Assembly (NCBI GenBank): GCA_020638055.1
Contig: JACKJH010000001.1
Coordinates: 1,054,001-1,118,000, forward strand
From: Hyphomicrobiaceae bacterium
GTDB taxonomy: Bacteria; Pseudomonadota; Alphaproteobacteria; Rhizobiales; Hyphomicrobiaceae
DNA: 64,000 bases
Direction of reading: 5' to 3'
Shown: piece after piece, positions 25,055 to 33,673 of the stretch
Numbering within the stretch: position 1 is the first letter of the stretch
Layout of the letters: every line of letters begins with the position of its first letter
The notes under the pieces: generated by a model
Seen by the model: the letters and a program-made list of their open reading frames with translations, nothing else
Databases searched by the model: none
What the model was told of the DNA's origin: nothing
Translations under genes and position numbers: made by a program

Positions 25055-28000
25055 TCAGATTATGCCGCCAGCGGTTTCGCGGTTTTTCCAGTCCTCGCTT
25101 GCTGCGAGCGGGTCGTTGGCAATGCGGTCAGCCCTTTGGGCCTGCCAGGAATTGACCAAAGCGCGGGCCGCTGCCAGATCAGCCGGTGCCATGGATTGCT
25201 CAAGATCCTTCTGCCGCCGCGCTGCTTCGCTATCGCCACTGCGCGCGGCGAGCGCGAACCACTTGTAGGCCTCTTTTTGGTCGCGTGCGACGCCAAGCCC
25301 GCCTTCGCGAAGGATGGCCAGATTGAACTGGCTGTCCGCAAGACCGTGGTCGGCGGCAGACTGGAACCAGCGCGCGGCCGTCGCGTAGTCGGGCACCTTG
25401 GCGGACTGGCCGGCGCTCAAAACGGCGAGATTGTGCATGGCTTTGACATTGCCGTTTTCCGCCGCTCGCTGGTACCAGACCTTCGCACGGGCATTATCCT
25501 GAACGGTTCCCAGCCCACGTTCGTAGAAGGTGGCGACGCGATATTGCGATTGTGCAAACCCTAGCGCGGCCGAGCGCTGATACCACCGCATAGCTTCTGC
25601 CAGGTCGGGCTTTATGCCACTGCCGTCAGCAAACCTGGCGGCAATTGCAAATTGGGCAGACGGATCTCCCTTGGCTGCGGCCAGGCGGAGCGAAAGCGGG
25701 CCAACCGCTGCGGGCGGAAGATTGAGCGGCTGGCGGTGCGAGTCGGACAGCGAGGATTGCACCGTCGCGGTGTCCTGTTGGCCTGTGCCGTTTGAACCGC
25801 CGTTCATAAACCCTGGGATCAGGGCCGCAGGCACGGCGTCGACCTGTGCGTCGCCGAGTTGATTTGATAATTGCGCCAAAGCCTGGCGATCGCTTAAACG
25901 ATGGATTTGGTCAATCGAGGGAGCGCGGCGTGGCGTGACCACAGCAATTCCGGCTGGCGGCTGGCCACGAGTGTTCGCACCGCTTTGGTCTGGCAGGCGC
26001 GAGTTATGGCCGCCATTGCCACCGCCGGCTGGCACTTCGATGTCCTGGTTAAGGCCCCTGGTGGTCGTTTCGGGAGAGCTCCGGAAAAGATAGTCTTTGG
26101 AGTGGCTCGTATCGGGTGCGCTTTCTTGCGAAGCATTGCTGTCTTTAACCTGGGCGCCTTCGTGCAAGGGTACTTTTTCGCTGCCCGGCGTTACACTACC
26201 GCTCTGCCCGTGTGTATCTTCGTATGGCAAAGGTTTTGGCGGTTCGCTGTTGGCGCCAATTTTGGGTTTTTCCACCAACGGCTCGGATTTTTGCGGCAGC
26301 AGGTTTTCGCCGGTCTGTTTGGCCGGGGCGATCGGTGAAATGCCGCGCTGAGCTGGCTTCTCGGTGGTCTCGATGTTGGCGGGGGCGGAGGGGGGGCTGC
26401 TTTTTTTCAACAGAAGAAGCACGCCGGGCAGTGCGAGCATCAAGACGATGGCGCCAGCCAGGACCTTGCGCGAAGGCATGCGCAGTCGGCGCCCCGAGGT
26501 AGCGTCTGGGGTATTATCTTCCAAGTTTGCTGCACCCATTGGCGGGCGTCCGGAAGAATTTTCAGGTGGTGAAAGTTCAGTGATCGGTATGCGCGGCTTG
26601 GCAGACGCTCTTGCGGCACGAGCTCCATTTGGGGACCCGTCGGCGGCCGAATTTTCGGCAAGTTCCTTGGTGCGGCGCGCGTTGGCAATGAAGTCGTGGC
26701 GCAAACGTTCCAGTGAAGCGGGGGCAGCATCCCCGGGTAGGGAATGAGCTGGTGACAAATGATCCTGGTCGGCGGTGGCCGAAGCCTTCTGCGCAATCAG
26801 GCTATCTGCAATTGACTGTGTTTGCGGTCTGGGTAGCTCAGGTGGGGAGGTTGCCGACGCGGGGTTCTTGGGTAGACCCATAGCAGGGCCTAGGGGTTCG
26901 GCAAACTCATCCTCGAAGCGGCTTAGATCGGTTCGATTCTTGTGTGTTGATTCAAGCGCATCCACGCGGTCGAGCACGCGGATTACGGTGCGCTGCATGG
27001 TTTCGAGCATGGCCGTCGTTTGTTCGTCACCGGCGCGCCGTTCATTTACGAATTTTTCCAGTAGCTGGCGTATAGCTTCAACTTGATCGGCCCCGGCGTT
27101 CTCGCCACCGGATTCCAATTCGGTAAAACGCGATGCCGCCCGCTCTGCTGCAGCCTGTGCCAGACCTTCGAAGTCTGCCAATTTCGTATGGCTTCGTTCG
27201 AGCCGTTCGGAAATGCGGTCGACCGCTTGGGCTATGAACTGTTCAAGATCCGAGGACGATGCCGGGGAATGCTCGGCTTCACCATCAAATCGCGGATCAG
27301 CGAGGCGGTCGATTACGGCTGCCAGCGAATGCTCAATATTGTCGAGGCGTGAGAGTTCGCCACGTGTCGATTTGAATTGCTGGGCCAGTTCGGCGATCTG
27401 TACCTCAAGCTGTTCCAGGGCGGCGTGGTTGGATTGTTCACCAGCGCTGTTCGCGACGTTCCCGAAATGCTGTTCCAACTGGTCGAAACGTGGCCCGAGG
27501 TCTGCAAGCATCACTTCGCGATGCGTGTTGTTCAGACCTTGTTCTAAACGCTGCGCGATCTCCGTAAAGCGTTGGTCCAGAAGATCGTGTTCACCATTGG
27601 CAAACTTGGACTGGCTTTTGGCTGATACTGATGAACCCTGCATTGGCGAGCTGGAACTATCTTCAGGTATCTGCGCGGATGGCTGCGGCACGGGTTTGGA
27701 GGGTTCGGCAGTACTAGACGTGTGTGTGGCGGCTTTGCGGGGTTCTGCACCACTAGCGTTGTTCTGGACAGGTGAGGCGACAGCTTCGTCATAGGCTGTT
27801 GCGTAAGCATCTGCTGCGTCTTGATCCCAATCGACCTCAGCCTCCTTAGCAAGGTTCATCGCGGCCTTGGGTGGAACGGGATTTATCAATTCGTCCAACG
27901 CGCCAAATTTCTCGGCGGCCTGGTCATCGTGGTTGCTTGTCATTTGCTGAGGAGCGGTGCGGAACTGGTTGCCAGCCGGCGGCTCATCGCCGTGATCTTC

Positions 28001-28333
28001 GTCTTCCGAAGCAGCAGCACCTTGTAGCTCGGTACGGCTGGAGATGTGGTTGGCGAGGACAGCGACACCCTCTTCGATGCGTTCAAAGGCAGGCCTGTAT
28101 TCGGGTGCCACTTGTGACCGGTATGAGTAGGCTGCGGCCCCTAGGGCTTTCACCCGTTGAAGCATGTGATCGAGCGTTTCGGGATCATGCTGTTCTGTCT
28201 GGGTCAGTTGGAGCGCAATACCTTCTATGAGGCCACGCAATCGTTCAGCGTGTCTCTGAGCGTCCACTTCATTGTCAATTGTTGCGCGGTAACCTGCGCC
28301 TTGTTTTTCGCCGCCCCCGAATTGCGTCGACAT
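25055..28333 (-). CDS. PodJ-like polarity/localisation protein with Sel1 repeats
   Basis: 1092 residues from ATG 28333 (GGGGAAGAGA upstream). Order: acidic coiled-coil cytoplasmic region (about 1-480; e.g. LDQRFTEIAQRLEQGLNNTHREVM and a run of helical heptads), basic proline-rich stretch, one membrane helix VLAGAIVLMLALPGVLLLL (about 624-643), a long Pro/Ser/Gly-rich periplasmic spacer, and a C-terminal Sel1/TPR-like solenoid (about 880-1055) with repeats such as AEAMRWYQRSAALGFAQSQYRVATFYERGLG. This is the domain order of PodJ, the polar scaffold in Caulobacter and rhizobia, and of related Sel1 peptidoglycan-linked proteins. A role in polar growth or cell-division placement is likely but not proven. 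Confidence 0.82.
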   Translation of the reverse strand: MSTQFGGGEKQGAGYRATIDNEVDAQRHAERLRGLIEGIALQLTQTEQHDPETLDHMLQRVKALGAAAYSYRSQVAPEYRPAFERIEEGVAVLANHISSRTELQGAAASEDEDHGDEPPAGNQFRTAPQQMTSNHDDQAAEKFGALDELINPVPPKAAMNLAKEAEVDWDQDAADAYATAYDEAVASPVQNNASGAEPRKAATHTSSTAEPSKPVPQPSAQIPEDSSSSPMQGSSVSAKSQSKFANGEHDLLDQRFTEIAQRLEQGLNNTHREVMLADLGPRFDQLEQHFGNVANSAGEQSNHAALEQLEVQIAELAQQFKSTRGELSRLDNIEHSLAAVIDRLADPRFDGEAEHSPASSSDLEQFIAQAVDRISERLERSHTKLADFEGLAQAAAERAASRFTELESGGENAGADQVEAIRQLLEKFVNERRAGDEQTTAMLETMQRTVIRVLDRVDALESTHKNRTDLSRFEDEFAEPLGPAMGLPKNPASATSPPELPRPQTQSIADSLIAQKASATADQDHLSPAHSLPGDAAPASLERLRHDFIANARRTKELAENSAADGSPNGARAARASAKPRIPITELSPPENSSGRPPMGAANLEDNTPDATSGRRLRMPSRKVLAGAIVLMLALPGVLLLLKKSSPPSAPANIETTEKPAQRGISPIAPAKQTGENLLPQKSEPLVEKPKIGANSEPPKPLPYEDTHGQSGSVTPGSEKVPLHEGAQVKDSNASQESAPDTSHSKDYLFRSSPETTTRGLNQDIEVPAGGGNGGHNSRLPDQSGANTRGQPPAGIAVVTPRRAPSIDQIHRLSDRQALAQLSNQLGDAQVDAVPAALIPGFMNGGSNGTGQQDTATVQSSLSDSHRQPLNLPPAAVGPLSLRLAAAKGDPSAQFAIAARFADGSGIKPDLAEAMRWYQRSAALGFAQSQYRVATFYERGLGTVQDNARAKVWYQRAAENGNVKAMHNLAVLSAGQSAKVPDYATAARWFQSAADHGLADSQFNLAILREGGLGVARDQKEAYKWFALAARSGDSEAARRQKDLEQSMAPADLAAARALVNSWQAQRADRIANDPLAASEDWKNRETAGGII

Positions 28334-28746
28334 TCTCTTCCCCATCTCCACTCGCTTCAGTCATCCTGGCGAAGCGCTCCACTGGGGAGGTAGGACTGGT
28401 TGTGTAGCCGTCCTGGTCTTGCCGTGTCAGGATGAATGCCGGGTTCGAACGCGACACGAGCCAGAACCACCATTAGCGAAGCTGGCAGCGCGCAGTAAAT
28501 GTTAGGTTAAATCCAGGTGCCATAGTCAGAACGCATTGGAAACGCTAATATAAACTGGGATGGTATCAGGTTTGGACGGTCATCACGCAGGCGTTGGTTC
28601 AAAGAAACCCGCTCAATACCAATAAGTGATTCGCAAATGGCGCCGTGGTGTCCAAGGTAGCTTGAGCCCCTGGAAGGTTGCAAAACTTGCTGAACTTGCA
28701 GACGCTGCGCTGCGTCCCAGTCCAGCTCTATGGAGGTTTTTTCGCG
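28334..28746. other. Divergent intergenic region between podJ-like and secreted-protein genes
   Basis: About 410 bp with no credible gene. It must hold both divergent promoters; I see no clear -35/-10 pair and no repeat-family copy. Confidence 0.4.
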
Positions 28747-29277
28747 ATGCCGCGTTTCAATTGTTCCAGTTCAACCACGGCCTGCGCTGTGGCCCTCGCA
28801 GGCTTCGTGCTGATGGTGGCTGGTGCCTCCGCCCAAGAGTTCGACGGCCGATTCTCCATGACACCTACAAAGGACGGTTTCATCCGGCTGGATAAGCAGA
28901 GCGGTGCGGTATCAATCTGTGCGAATCCTGATGGTCAATGGTCGTGCCGGGCCATGCCGGACGATCAGAAGGCGCTGCTGGATAAGCTTGCCAAGCTTGA
29001 GCAAGAAAACAAAACCCTTCGGGAAGAAAACCGTCGCCTTGAGGACGTCATGGGCCTTAGCCCGCCAGATCCTGGAAAGGGTGGAGAGGGTAAACCAGGG
29101 GAGCTGCCCCAGCCGCCAGGACAGGGGTTCAAAGTTCCCACTGAAAAGGATCTCGATCATGCGTTCGACTATTTCGAAGGTATGTTGAAAAAATTCCGCG
29201 AACGGCTGAAGAAGTTCGACGAGGATCAGCAACGCAAAGACGACGGAGCCAAGGAAAAGAACACGGTGCCACTATGA
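28747..29277 (+). CDS. Secreted hypothetical protein with coiled coil
   Basis: Start ATG 28747 with GGAGG ten bases upstream. Residues 1-30 are a signal peptide (CAVALAGFVLMVAGASAQ). The mature part opens with a short domain, RFSMTPTKDGFIRLDKQSGAVSIC...WSCRAMPDD, which contains two cysteines. It is followed by a heptad coiled coil (LDKLAKLEQENKTLREENRRLEDVMG), a Pro/Gly linker, and a charged helix ending in KKFDEDQQRKDDGAKEK. The GFIRLD..GAVS.C pattern is common in small periplasmic proteins of Hyphomicrobiales; no function is known to me. yjbQ follows after 66 bp on the same strand. Confidence 0.8.
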   Translation: MPRFNCSSSTTACAVALAGFVLMVAGASAQEFDGRFSMTPTKDGFIRLDKQSGAVSICANPDGQWSCRAMPDDQKALLDKLAKLEQENKTLREENRRLEDVMGLSPPDPGKGGEGKPGELPQPPGQGFKVPTEKDLDHAFDYFEGMLKKFRERLKKFDEDQQRKDDGAKEKNTVPL

Positions 29278-29343
29278 GGCTGCAACGGAAAACTATCAGG
29301 CCCCGCCGCAGTGTGGGTGAAGCGCAATTGACGGCGTTTCGCC

Positions 29344-29850
29344 ATGGCTGCTGAGCCGAGCAGAGAAGGGGATGCCCGTGCAACCTCGCGCCATGACGGA
29401 GCACGCGAAGGTGTTCGGGCGGAAGGTTTGGTGCAAGCGTCGGGGATGCTCAGAGTTGCAACGCAGGGTCCTGGATGTCGTGAAATCACGCGAGAAGTGG
29501 CGGGTTGGCTGAGTCAAATGGGTGCGCGAGAAGGCATGGTCAACTTATTCATCCGTCACACTTCAGCTTCGCTTCTCATTCAGGAAAACGCAGACCCCGA
29601 TGTGCAGAGGGATCTCATTGATGCGTTACGGCTGCTGGCCCCGGAAGGCGGCCACTATCGGCATGACAGCGAGGGACCAGATGATATGCCCGCGCACATT
29701 AAGGCGATGGTGATGCCGGTGTCGCTTGCCGTTCCCGTTCTGGAAGGGCGTGTTCGTCTGGGAACGTGGCAGGGCATCTATGTTGTGGAGCATCGGGCAC
29801 GACCGCACACCCGCGAAGTGGCGCTGCAATTCCTGGGCAGTGTTGGTTAG
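29344..29850 (+). CDS. YjbQ/UPF0047-family protein (secondary thiamine-phosphate synthase type)
   Basis: The C-terminal 140 residues match UPF0047/YjbQ: FIRHTSASLLIQENADPDVQRDL with the conserved His-Thr-Ser and Asn, PDDMPAHIKA with a conserved His, and LGTWQGIYVVEHRARPHTREV with the final His-Arg site. Family members show weak thiamine-phosphate synthase activity; the main role is unsettled. The first 30-35 residues are not conserved, so GTG 29431 or ATG 29446 may be the real start. The stop TAG is the first triplet of the adjoining repeat (TAGAGCGC). Confidence 0.88.
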   Translation: MAAEPSREGDARATSRHDGAREGVRAEGLVQASGMLRVATQGPGCREITREVAGWLSQMGAREGMVNLFIRHTSASLLIQENADPDVQRDLIDALRLLAPEGGHYRHDSEGPDDMPAHIKAMVMPVSLAVPVLEGRVRLGTWQGIYVVEHRARPHTREVALQFLGSVG

Positions 29851-29947
29851 AGCGCCGATCCGATGGAATCGGATCAGCGCTCTAGCTTCTTGTTTGGTCG
29901 CATTTTCTTCGACGAACCAGCGTCCACTTCGTCGGAAAATGCTCTAG
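29848..29947. repeat. RIME-like two-palindrome repeat, type A
   Basis: Complete copy: TAGAGCGCCGATCC...GGATCAGCGCTCTAG, then GCATTTTCTTCGACGAA...TTCGTCGGAAAATGCTCTAG. It begins within the stop codon of the yjbQ-like gene. Confidence 0.9.
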
Positions 29948-30003
29948 ATCGCGGGGCTTGGAGCAGCAGGTGGGTGGTTAAAGTTCTATCGTGATTGAAT
30001 AAG

Positions 30004-31842
30004 TCAAGTGGCGCTGCGGCGCTGCTTTAGGCGCAGGCGTTGCATCTCGCGGTCATAGAGAATTTGGCCACCGGGAACGCGGATGTCTCTTACCAGTTCC
30101 AAGGCGTGCCGCGATGGAGCAGGCGTCAAAGCCGAAACCAGCAGCGCGGCTATCGTTCCAACTGGAAGCGCCACGCCGGCTGCTACGATATCCGCAACGC
30201 CAATCAGACCAACCGCACTGGCCGAAATGGCGACGGTTGCAATTGTAAAGCCGGCTAGCATCCCAGCCAGGGCACCAAAACCGTTGATGCGTTTCCACCA
30301 GATGGAAAGGACCAGGGTGGGAAAGGCCGTTGCCCCCGTGATGGTGATGGCCCACAAAAGGAGCTTCAGCGGGTCGGCCGGCAATGCGAGTGCCAGCACC
30401 ATGCCGCCGCCGAGCCCCACTGCCAGCATGGTCCGGGCCAGCGTCAGACGGACGGTGTCACTGCGTGGTTCCCAGGAAAATCCGTTGATGATGTCTTCGG
30501 AGATGACGTTACCCAACGCAACCGCGGCGGCTCCGATGCTTGCAAGGGCTGCTGCGATGGCCGACGCCGCGGCCAGATAAACGAACGCTGAAGGCAGACC
30601 GGTCGCTATTGGTAGCGCGAGAAATACACCATCACGCGCGAAGGCGATGGAGCCAAGTGTCATGCGAGTCGTATCGGCCTGGATTTCAACGAGGCCATAT
30701 GTTTGCAGCACCGTTATCCAATCAGGCAATTGCCCAGGCTTGCTCGCCAAGACGAATTCCATAAGAGGAGCACGCAGAAAAGCCGCGACCGAGGTCATGG
30801 TCAGAACGAGTACGCCAAAAACAAATGTGGCCCACCCCAGAGATTTGCGTGTCTCGTGCACGCCCGGTGTCGTCGACACGCGAGGCAGAAGCCACGGTGC
30901 AGCGGCAAGACCGGTCATTACAATCACCATTGTGATGACGAACGCGGCAGGACCGATCGCCCCGAAGGGAGTGGCGAAGGGTTTTGCGATCGTTGCAAAA
31001 CCTGCATCCGGCAGCGAGAATGCGAATGGTTGGGCTGCCACCGAGGGTAGCGATAGCGCTGATTCCTGTTTGAGAAGGCTGCGCACGATTGGGCCATAGC
31101 TGAGTTGGGGTATCGGCAGCTTGGTTACGATCACAGCGACCATGGCTGCCGGCACGAGGAAGGCGAACAATACGGTGATGGCCTGTGCAGCATTGGACCA
31201 GGATAATCCGCGCATGCCGCCGAGCACGACTGTGACCAGGGCAATGCCTGAAAATATGACAATGAGCAGTGGTTGAGGTGTTGACGTCAGCCAACTGCCG
31301 ATGGCGCTCACGATCTTCAGTTCGGCAACAATGAGCAGCAACATCGGCACTGCAAGAAGCAAGGCCGATACCAGACGGATCAGGCGGCTCTCAAACCGGC
31401 GGCCTAAAAATGTTGGCACCGAATAGGCTCCAAATTTTCGCAGGAATGGAGCGAGGAGAATTGCCATCAGGACAAAGCCGGCAAGCCCGCCGATCGTGAT
31501 CGCAAGCGCGTCAAAACCGCTAACGAAAAATGCCCCTGTTAGTGAAACAAGCCCAGTGCCACCGAGGGCTGTGATCGCCAGCGCCAATCCAGCGATTATC
31601 GCCGGCACACGTCTTCCCGCAGCGAAATAATCGAGCGGCTGTCGCGTGGCTGATGCAACACCGATTGCTCCATAAAGCAGAACCGGCCCTAAAAGCATCA
31701 TCCATCGGATGACCTGGTCGGAAACGCCGAGCTGTTCGAAAATGGCAGCCAGGAAAAAGACAGCCGATAGTGCACTGGCAAAAATGCCAAAGTAGGTGCC
31801 AAGGCGAGGATTAACGCGACGTGTGTGATGTGTGTAGTTCAT
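30004..31842 (-). CDS. Sodium:solute symporter large subunit (VC_2705/ActP-like)
   Basis: 612 residues with about 13 membrane helices of the SSS/APC-fold: GLALAITALGGTGLVSLTGAFFVSG, PTFLGRRFESRLIR, SAIGSWL and VTVVLGGMRGLSWSNAAQAI (a G-G-x-R-x-x-x-x-x-D/N-x-x-Q segment typical of SSS permeases). It belongs to the subfamily named after Vibrio VC_2705, whose members work with a small DUF4212 subunit; that gene lies 229 bp upstream. The subfamily is linked to acetate and short-chain monocarboxylate uptake. The adjacent symporter-kinase and LuxR regulator genes support an acetate role, as inference. Confidence 0.9.
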   Translation of the reverse strand: MNYTHHTRRVNPRLGTYFGIFASALSAVFFLAAIFEQLGVSDQVIRWMMLLGPVLLYGAIGVASATRQPLDYFAAGRRVPAIIAGLALAITALGGTGLVSLTGAFFVSGFDALAITIGGLAGFVLMAILLAPFLRKFGAYSVPTFLGRRFESRLIRLVSALLLAVPMLLLIVAELKIVSAIGSWLTSTPQPLLIVIFSGIALVTVVLGGMRGLSWSNAAQAITVLFAFLVPAAMVAVIVTKLPIPQLSYGPIVRSLLKQESALSLPSVAAQPFAFSLPDAGFATIAKPFATPFGAIGPAAFVITMVIVMTGLAAAPWLLPRVSTTPGVHETRKSLGWATFVFGVLVLTMTSVAAFLRAPLMEFVLASKPGQLPDWITVLQTYGLVEIQADTTRMTLGSIAFARDGVFLALPIATGLPSAFVYLAAASAIAAALASIGAAAVALGNVISEDIINGFSWEPRSDTVRLTLARTMLAVGLGGGMVLALALPADPLKLLLWAITITGATAFPTLVLSIWWKRINGFGALAGMLAGFTIATVAISASAVGLIGVADIVAAGVALPVGTIAALLVSALTPAPSRHALELVRDIRVPGGQILYDREMQRLRLKQRRSAT

Positions 31843-32071
31843 GGAAATCTCTGTACGTCACGTTTTCCGGGGGATACCCAGGGAAGGGACCCTAAGCCGT
31901 CGGATGCGTCAGCGTTGAGGCGATTTACGTCGATTTTTGTGGATCGCTACAAATGCGGCCAAGGGGTGCTGCCGGGCGCTTCAGGTTCTGATTTTGGCGC
32001 CAACCAAGAAAGGTTTCATGCTCGGTTGACGGTCAAGTCCGCGCAGCGTGTTTGGCATGTGCTGGATATCG

Positions 32072-32329
32072 TCAGTCTTCATGCGCACCATGCCAGTGGT
32101 CGATCGCATCCTGACGGTTTACGAAACTTGCGACAGTGGCTACCGCGATTACGAATATCCCGTGGGCGGTCAGAATATAGCCGATGGGAAAGCCCAAAAA
32201 TCTTTCAGAATTTAGTGGTGCGCTGTAGAGAGGCAGAACAATAATCACCAGCAGGAACGGTAAAAGGCTAACGAGCATCTGCGCCTTGGTGTGGCGCCAA
32301 TAGGGCTTTCGTTCTTTTCTTTCAATCAT
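32072..32329 (-). CDS. DUF4212 sodium:solute symporter small subunit
   Basis: 85 residues: basic N-terminus RKERKPYWRHTKAQM, two membrane helices (MLVSLLPFLLVIIVLPLYSAP and LGFPIGYILTAHGIFVIAVATVASF) and a short tail VNRQDAIDHWHG. The W-x-x-x-x-x-x-x-L...F-x-P-x-x-Y-x-x-x-x-x-G pattern matches the TIGR03647/DUF4212 small subunit that accompanies the VC_2705-type permease. It is encoded just before its large partner on the same strand. Confidence 0.9.
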   Translation of the reverse strand: MIERKERKPYWRHTKAQMLVSLLPFLLVIIVLPLYSAPLNSERFLGFPIGYILTAHGIFVIAVATVASFVNRQDAIDHWHGAHED

Positions 32330-32697
32330 GTTTTTCCCGCCTATTTTTGATTGTGAGCCAGCCAGAATCGGTTGTTGGCAGCAGGCAACGGCCCAATAGT
32401 GATGCCATCATTGCAATACGCCAATCCCGTTGGGATACAATATGGCATTACAATAGTTCCCGGCTTTTCCCGGGCCTATCATGCTTGTCGATTGCAAATG
32501 TACGATGGCGTAACCAACACCTTTTGGTAATGCTAACACGTTGCGTGCTGGCTTTCGCGGGTCGAAAACCCACACAAACTCTTGCTAAAATCCGCATCTG
32601 TGTCAGAACTGCGACGCAAAGCCGCAAAGCTCAGTGGTCGGTCGGCTGGTTTCGTTTAATTTGGCGGTGATGCGCTCAGACTGCGATGATGAGCATT
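32330..32697. other. Intergenic region between symporter operon and repeat array
   Basis: About 370 bp without a gene. It contains a short hairpin, CCCGG-CTTTT-CCGGG, near 32460. It is expected to hold the promoter of the DUF4212 gene; nothing else is evident. Confidence 0.4.
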
Positions 32698-32926
32698 CTA
32701 GAGTGCATTCCGATCCGATGGAATCGGATCGCCGCTCTAGCTTCTTGTTTGGTCGCATTTTCTTCGACGAACCGGTGTCCACTTCGTCGGAAAATGCTCT
32801 AGCTTCTTGTTTGGTCGCATTTTCTTCGACGAACCGGTGTCCACTTCGTCGGAAAATGCTCTAGTTTCTTGTTTCGTCGCATTTTCTTCGACGAACCGGC
32901 GTCCACTTCGTCGGAAAATGCTCTAG
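32698..32926. repeat. RIME-like type A array: one left palindrome plus three tandem right palindromes
   Basis: A left hairpin (32698-32740) is followed by three head-to-tail right units of exactly 62 bp (32741-32802, 32803-32864, 32865-32926), each CTTCTTG...GCATTTTCTTCGACGAA...TTCGTCGGAAAATGCTCTAG. The units differ by only a few bases. The last CTCTAG abuts GAGG of the next gene's ribosome site. Confidence 0.93.
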
Positions 32927-32934
32927 GAGGTGAA

Positions 32935-33594
32935 ATGCTGTCCTACCGGATCATAATTGTAGATGATCACCCCTTGTTTCGTGGGGCACTCAATCAAGCG
33001 CTCACAGCTTCCCTGGAGAGCTCGGAGATCATAGAGGCGGCATCGCTGGACGAGCTGACAGCCAAACTGGCTGAAGGCCTGGAGGTCGACCTCATTCTTC
33101 TCGATCTTACGATGCCTGGCGTACAGGGCATTTCCGGTTTGGTTTTTCTGCGTGGCCAGCATCCCGAAATTCCTGTCGTAGTTATTTCTGCAAATGATGA
33201 TCCCATCACAATCAGGCGCTGCATGGATTGCGGTGCATCCGGTTTTGTTCCCAAGTCGCAGCCGGTCGAGCAGATCCGTACCGCGGTGCGCAGCGTTCTT
33301 GATGGCAATGTGTGGTCACCCCCGGGAGTTGATCTGGCAAGTGCGGGCGATAGCGAGACGACAGACTTGATCGGGCGACTTTCATCGCTGACGCCGCAGC
33401 AGGTGCGCGTGCTCATGATGCTTGGCGAGGGCCTTCTGAATAAGCAGATCGCCTACAAGCTGGGTGTGTCGGAAGCCACGATTAAAGCGCATGTATCTGC
33501 GATCCTGCAGAAGCTCGGCGTTGACAGCCGTACGCAGGCGGTGATTGCTGTCAATCGGATTGACAATACCTCTTGGCAGAAAATCGCGAATTAG
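32935..33594 (+). CDS. LuxR-family response regulator (CrbR-like)
   Basis: Start ATG 32935, GAGG five bases upstream; the frame extending left is repeat sequence. 219 residues: receiver domain with phospho-acceptor Asp in LILLDLTMPG, acidic pair in IIVDDHPLF, Lys in GFVPKSQP; then a LuxR/NarL helix-turn-helix, LTPQQVRVLMMLGEGLLNKQIAYKLGVSEATIKAHVSAILQKLGV. It is convergent with the symporter-kinase gene and is its likely partner. In Vibrio and Pseudomonas a similar pair (CrbS/CrbR) turns on acetyl-CoA synthetase and acetate uptake; here the neighbouring symporter genes fit that. The stop TAG merges with a repeat remnant, TAGAGCGCCGTGCG. Confidence 0.9.
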   Translation: MLSYRIIIVDDHPLFRGALNQALTASLESSEIIEAASLDELTAKLAEGLEVDLILLDLTMPGVQGISGLVFLRGQHPEIPVVVISANDDPITIRRCMDCGASGFVPKSQPVEQIRTAVRSVLDGNVWSPPGVDLASAGDSETTDLIGRLSSLTPQQVRVLMMLGEGLLNKQIAYKLGVSEATIKAHVSAILQKLGVDSRTQAVIAVNRIDNTSWQKIAN

Positions 33595-33673
33595 AGCGCC
33601 GTGCGTTATATTGGGATCAGTTCTGTTTCTCAATCGAACAAGCAGGCACATCATTCGAACTGGTGGGCAATCA

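Noticed and set aside
32741..32926. CRISPR-like array (three regular 62-bp repeats)
   Set aside because: Units are contiguous without spacers, fully palindromic and match a dispersed intergenic repeat; no cas genes.
32740..32934. Apparent N-terminal extension of the response regulator through FFDEPxSTSSENAL-like peptides
   Set aside because: These peptides are translations of the palindromic repeat and recur wherever the repeat occurs; the good ribosome site is at 32925-32930 before ATG 32935.
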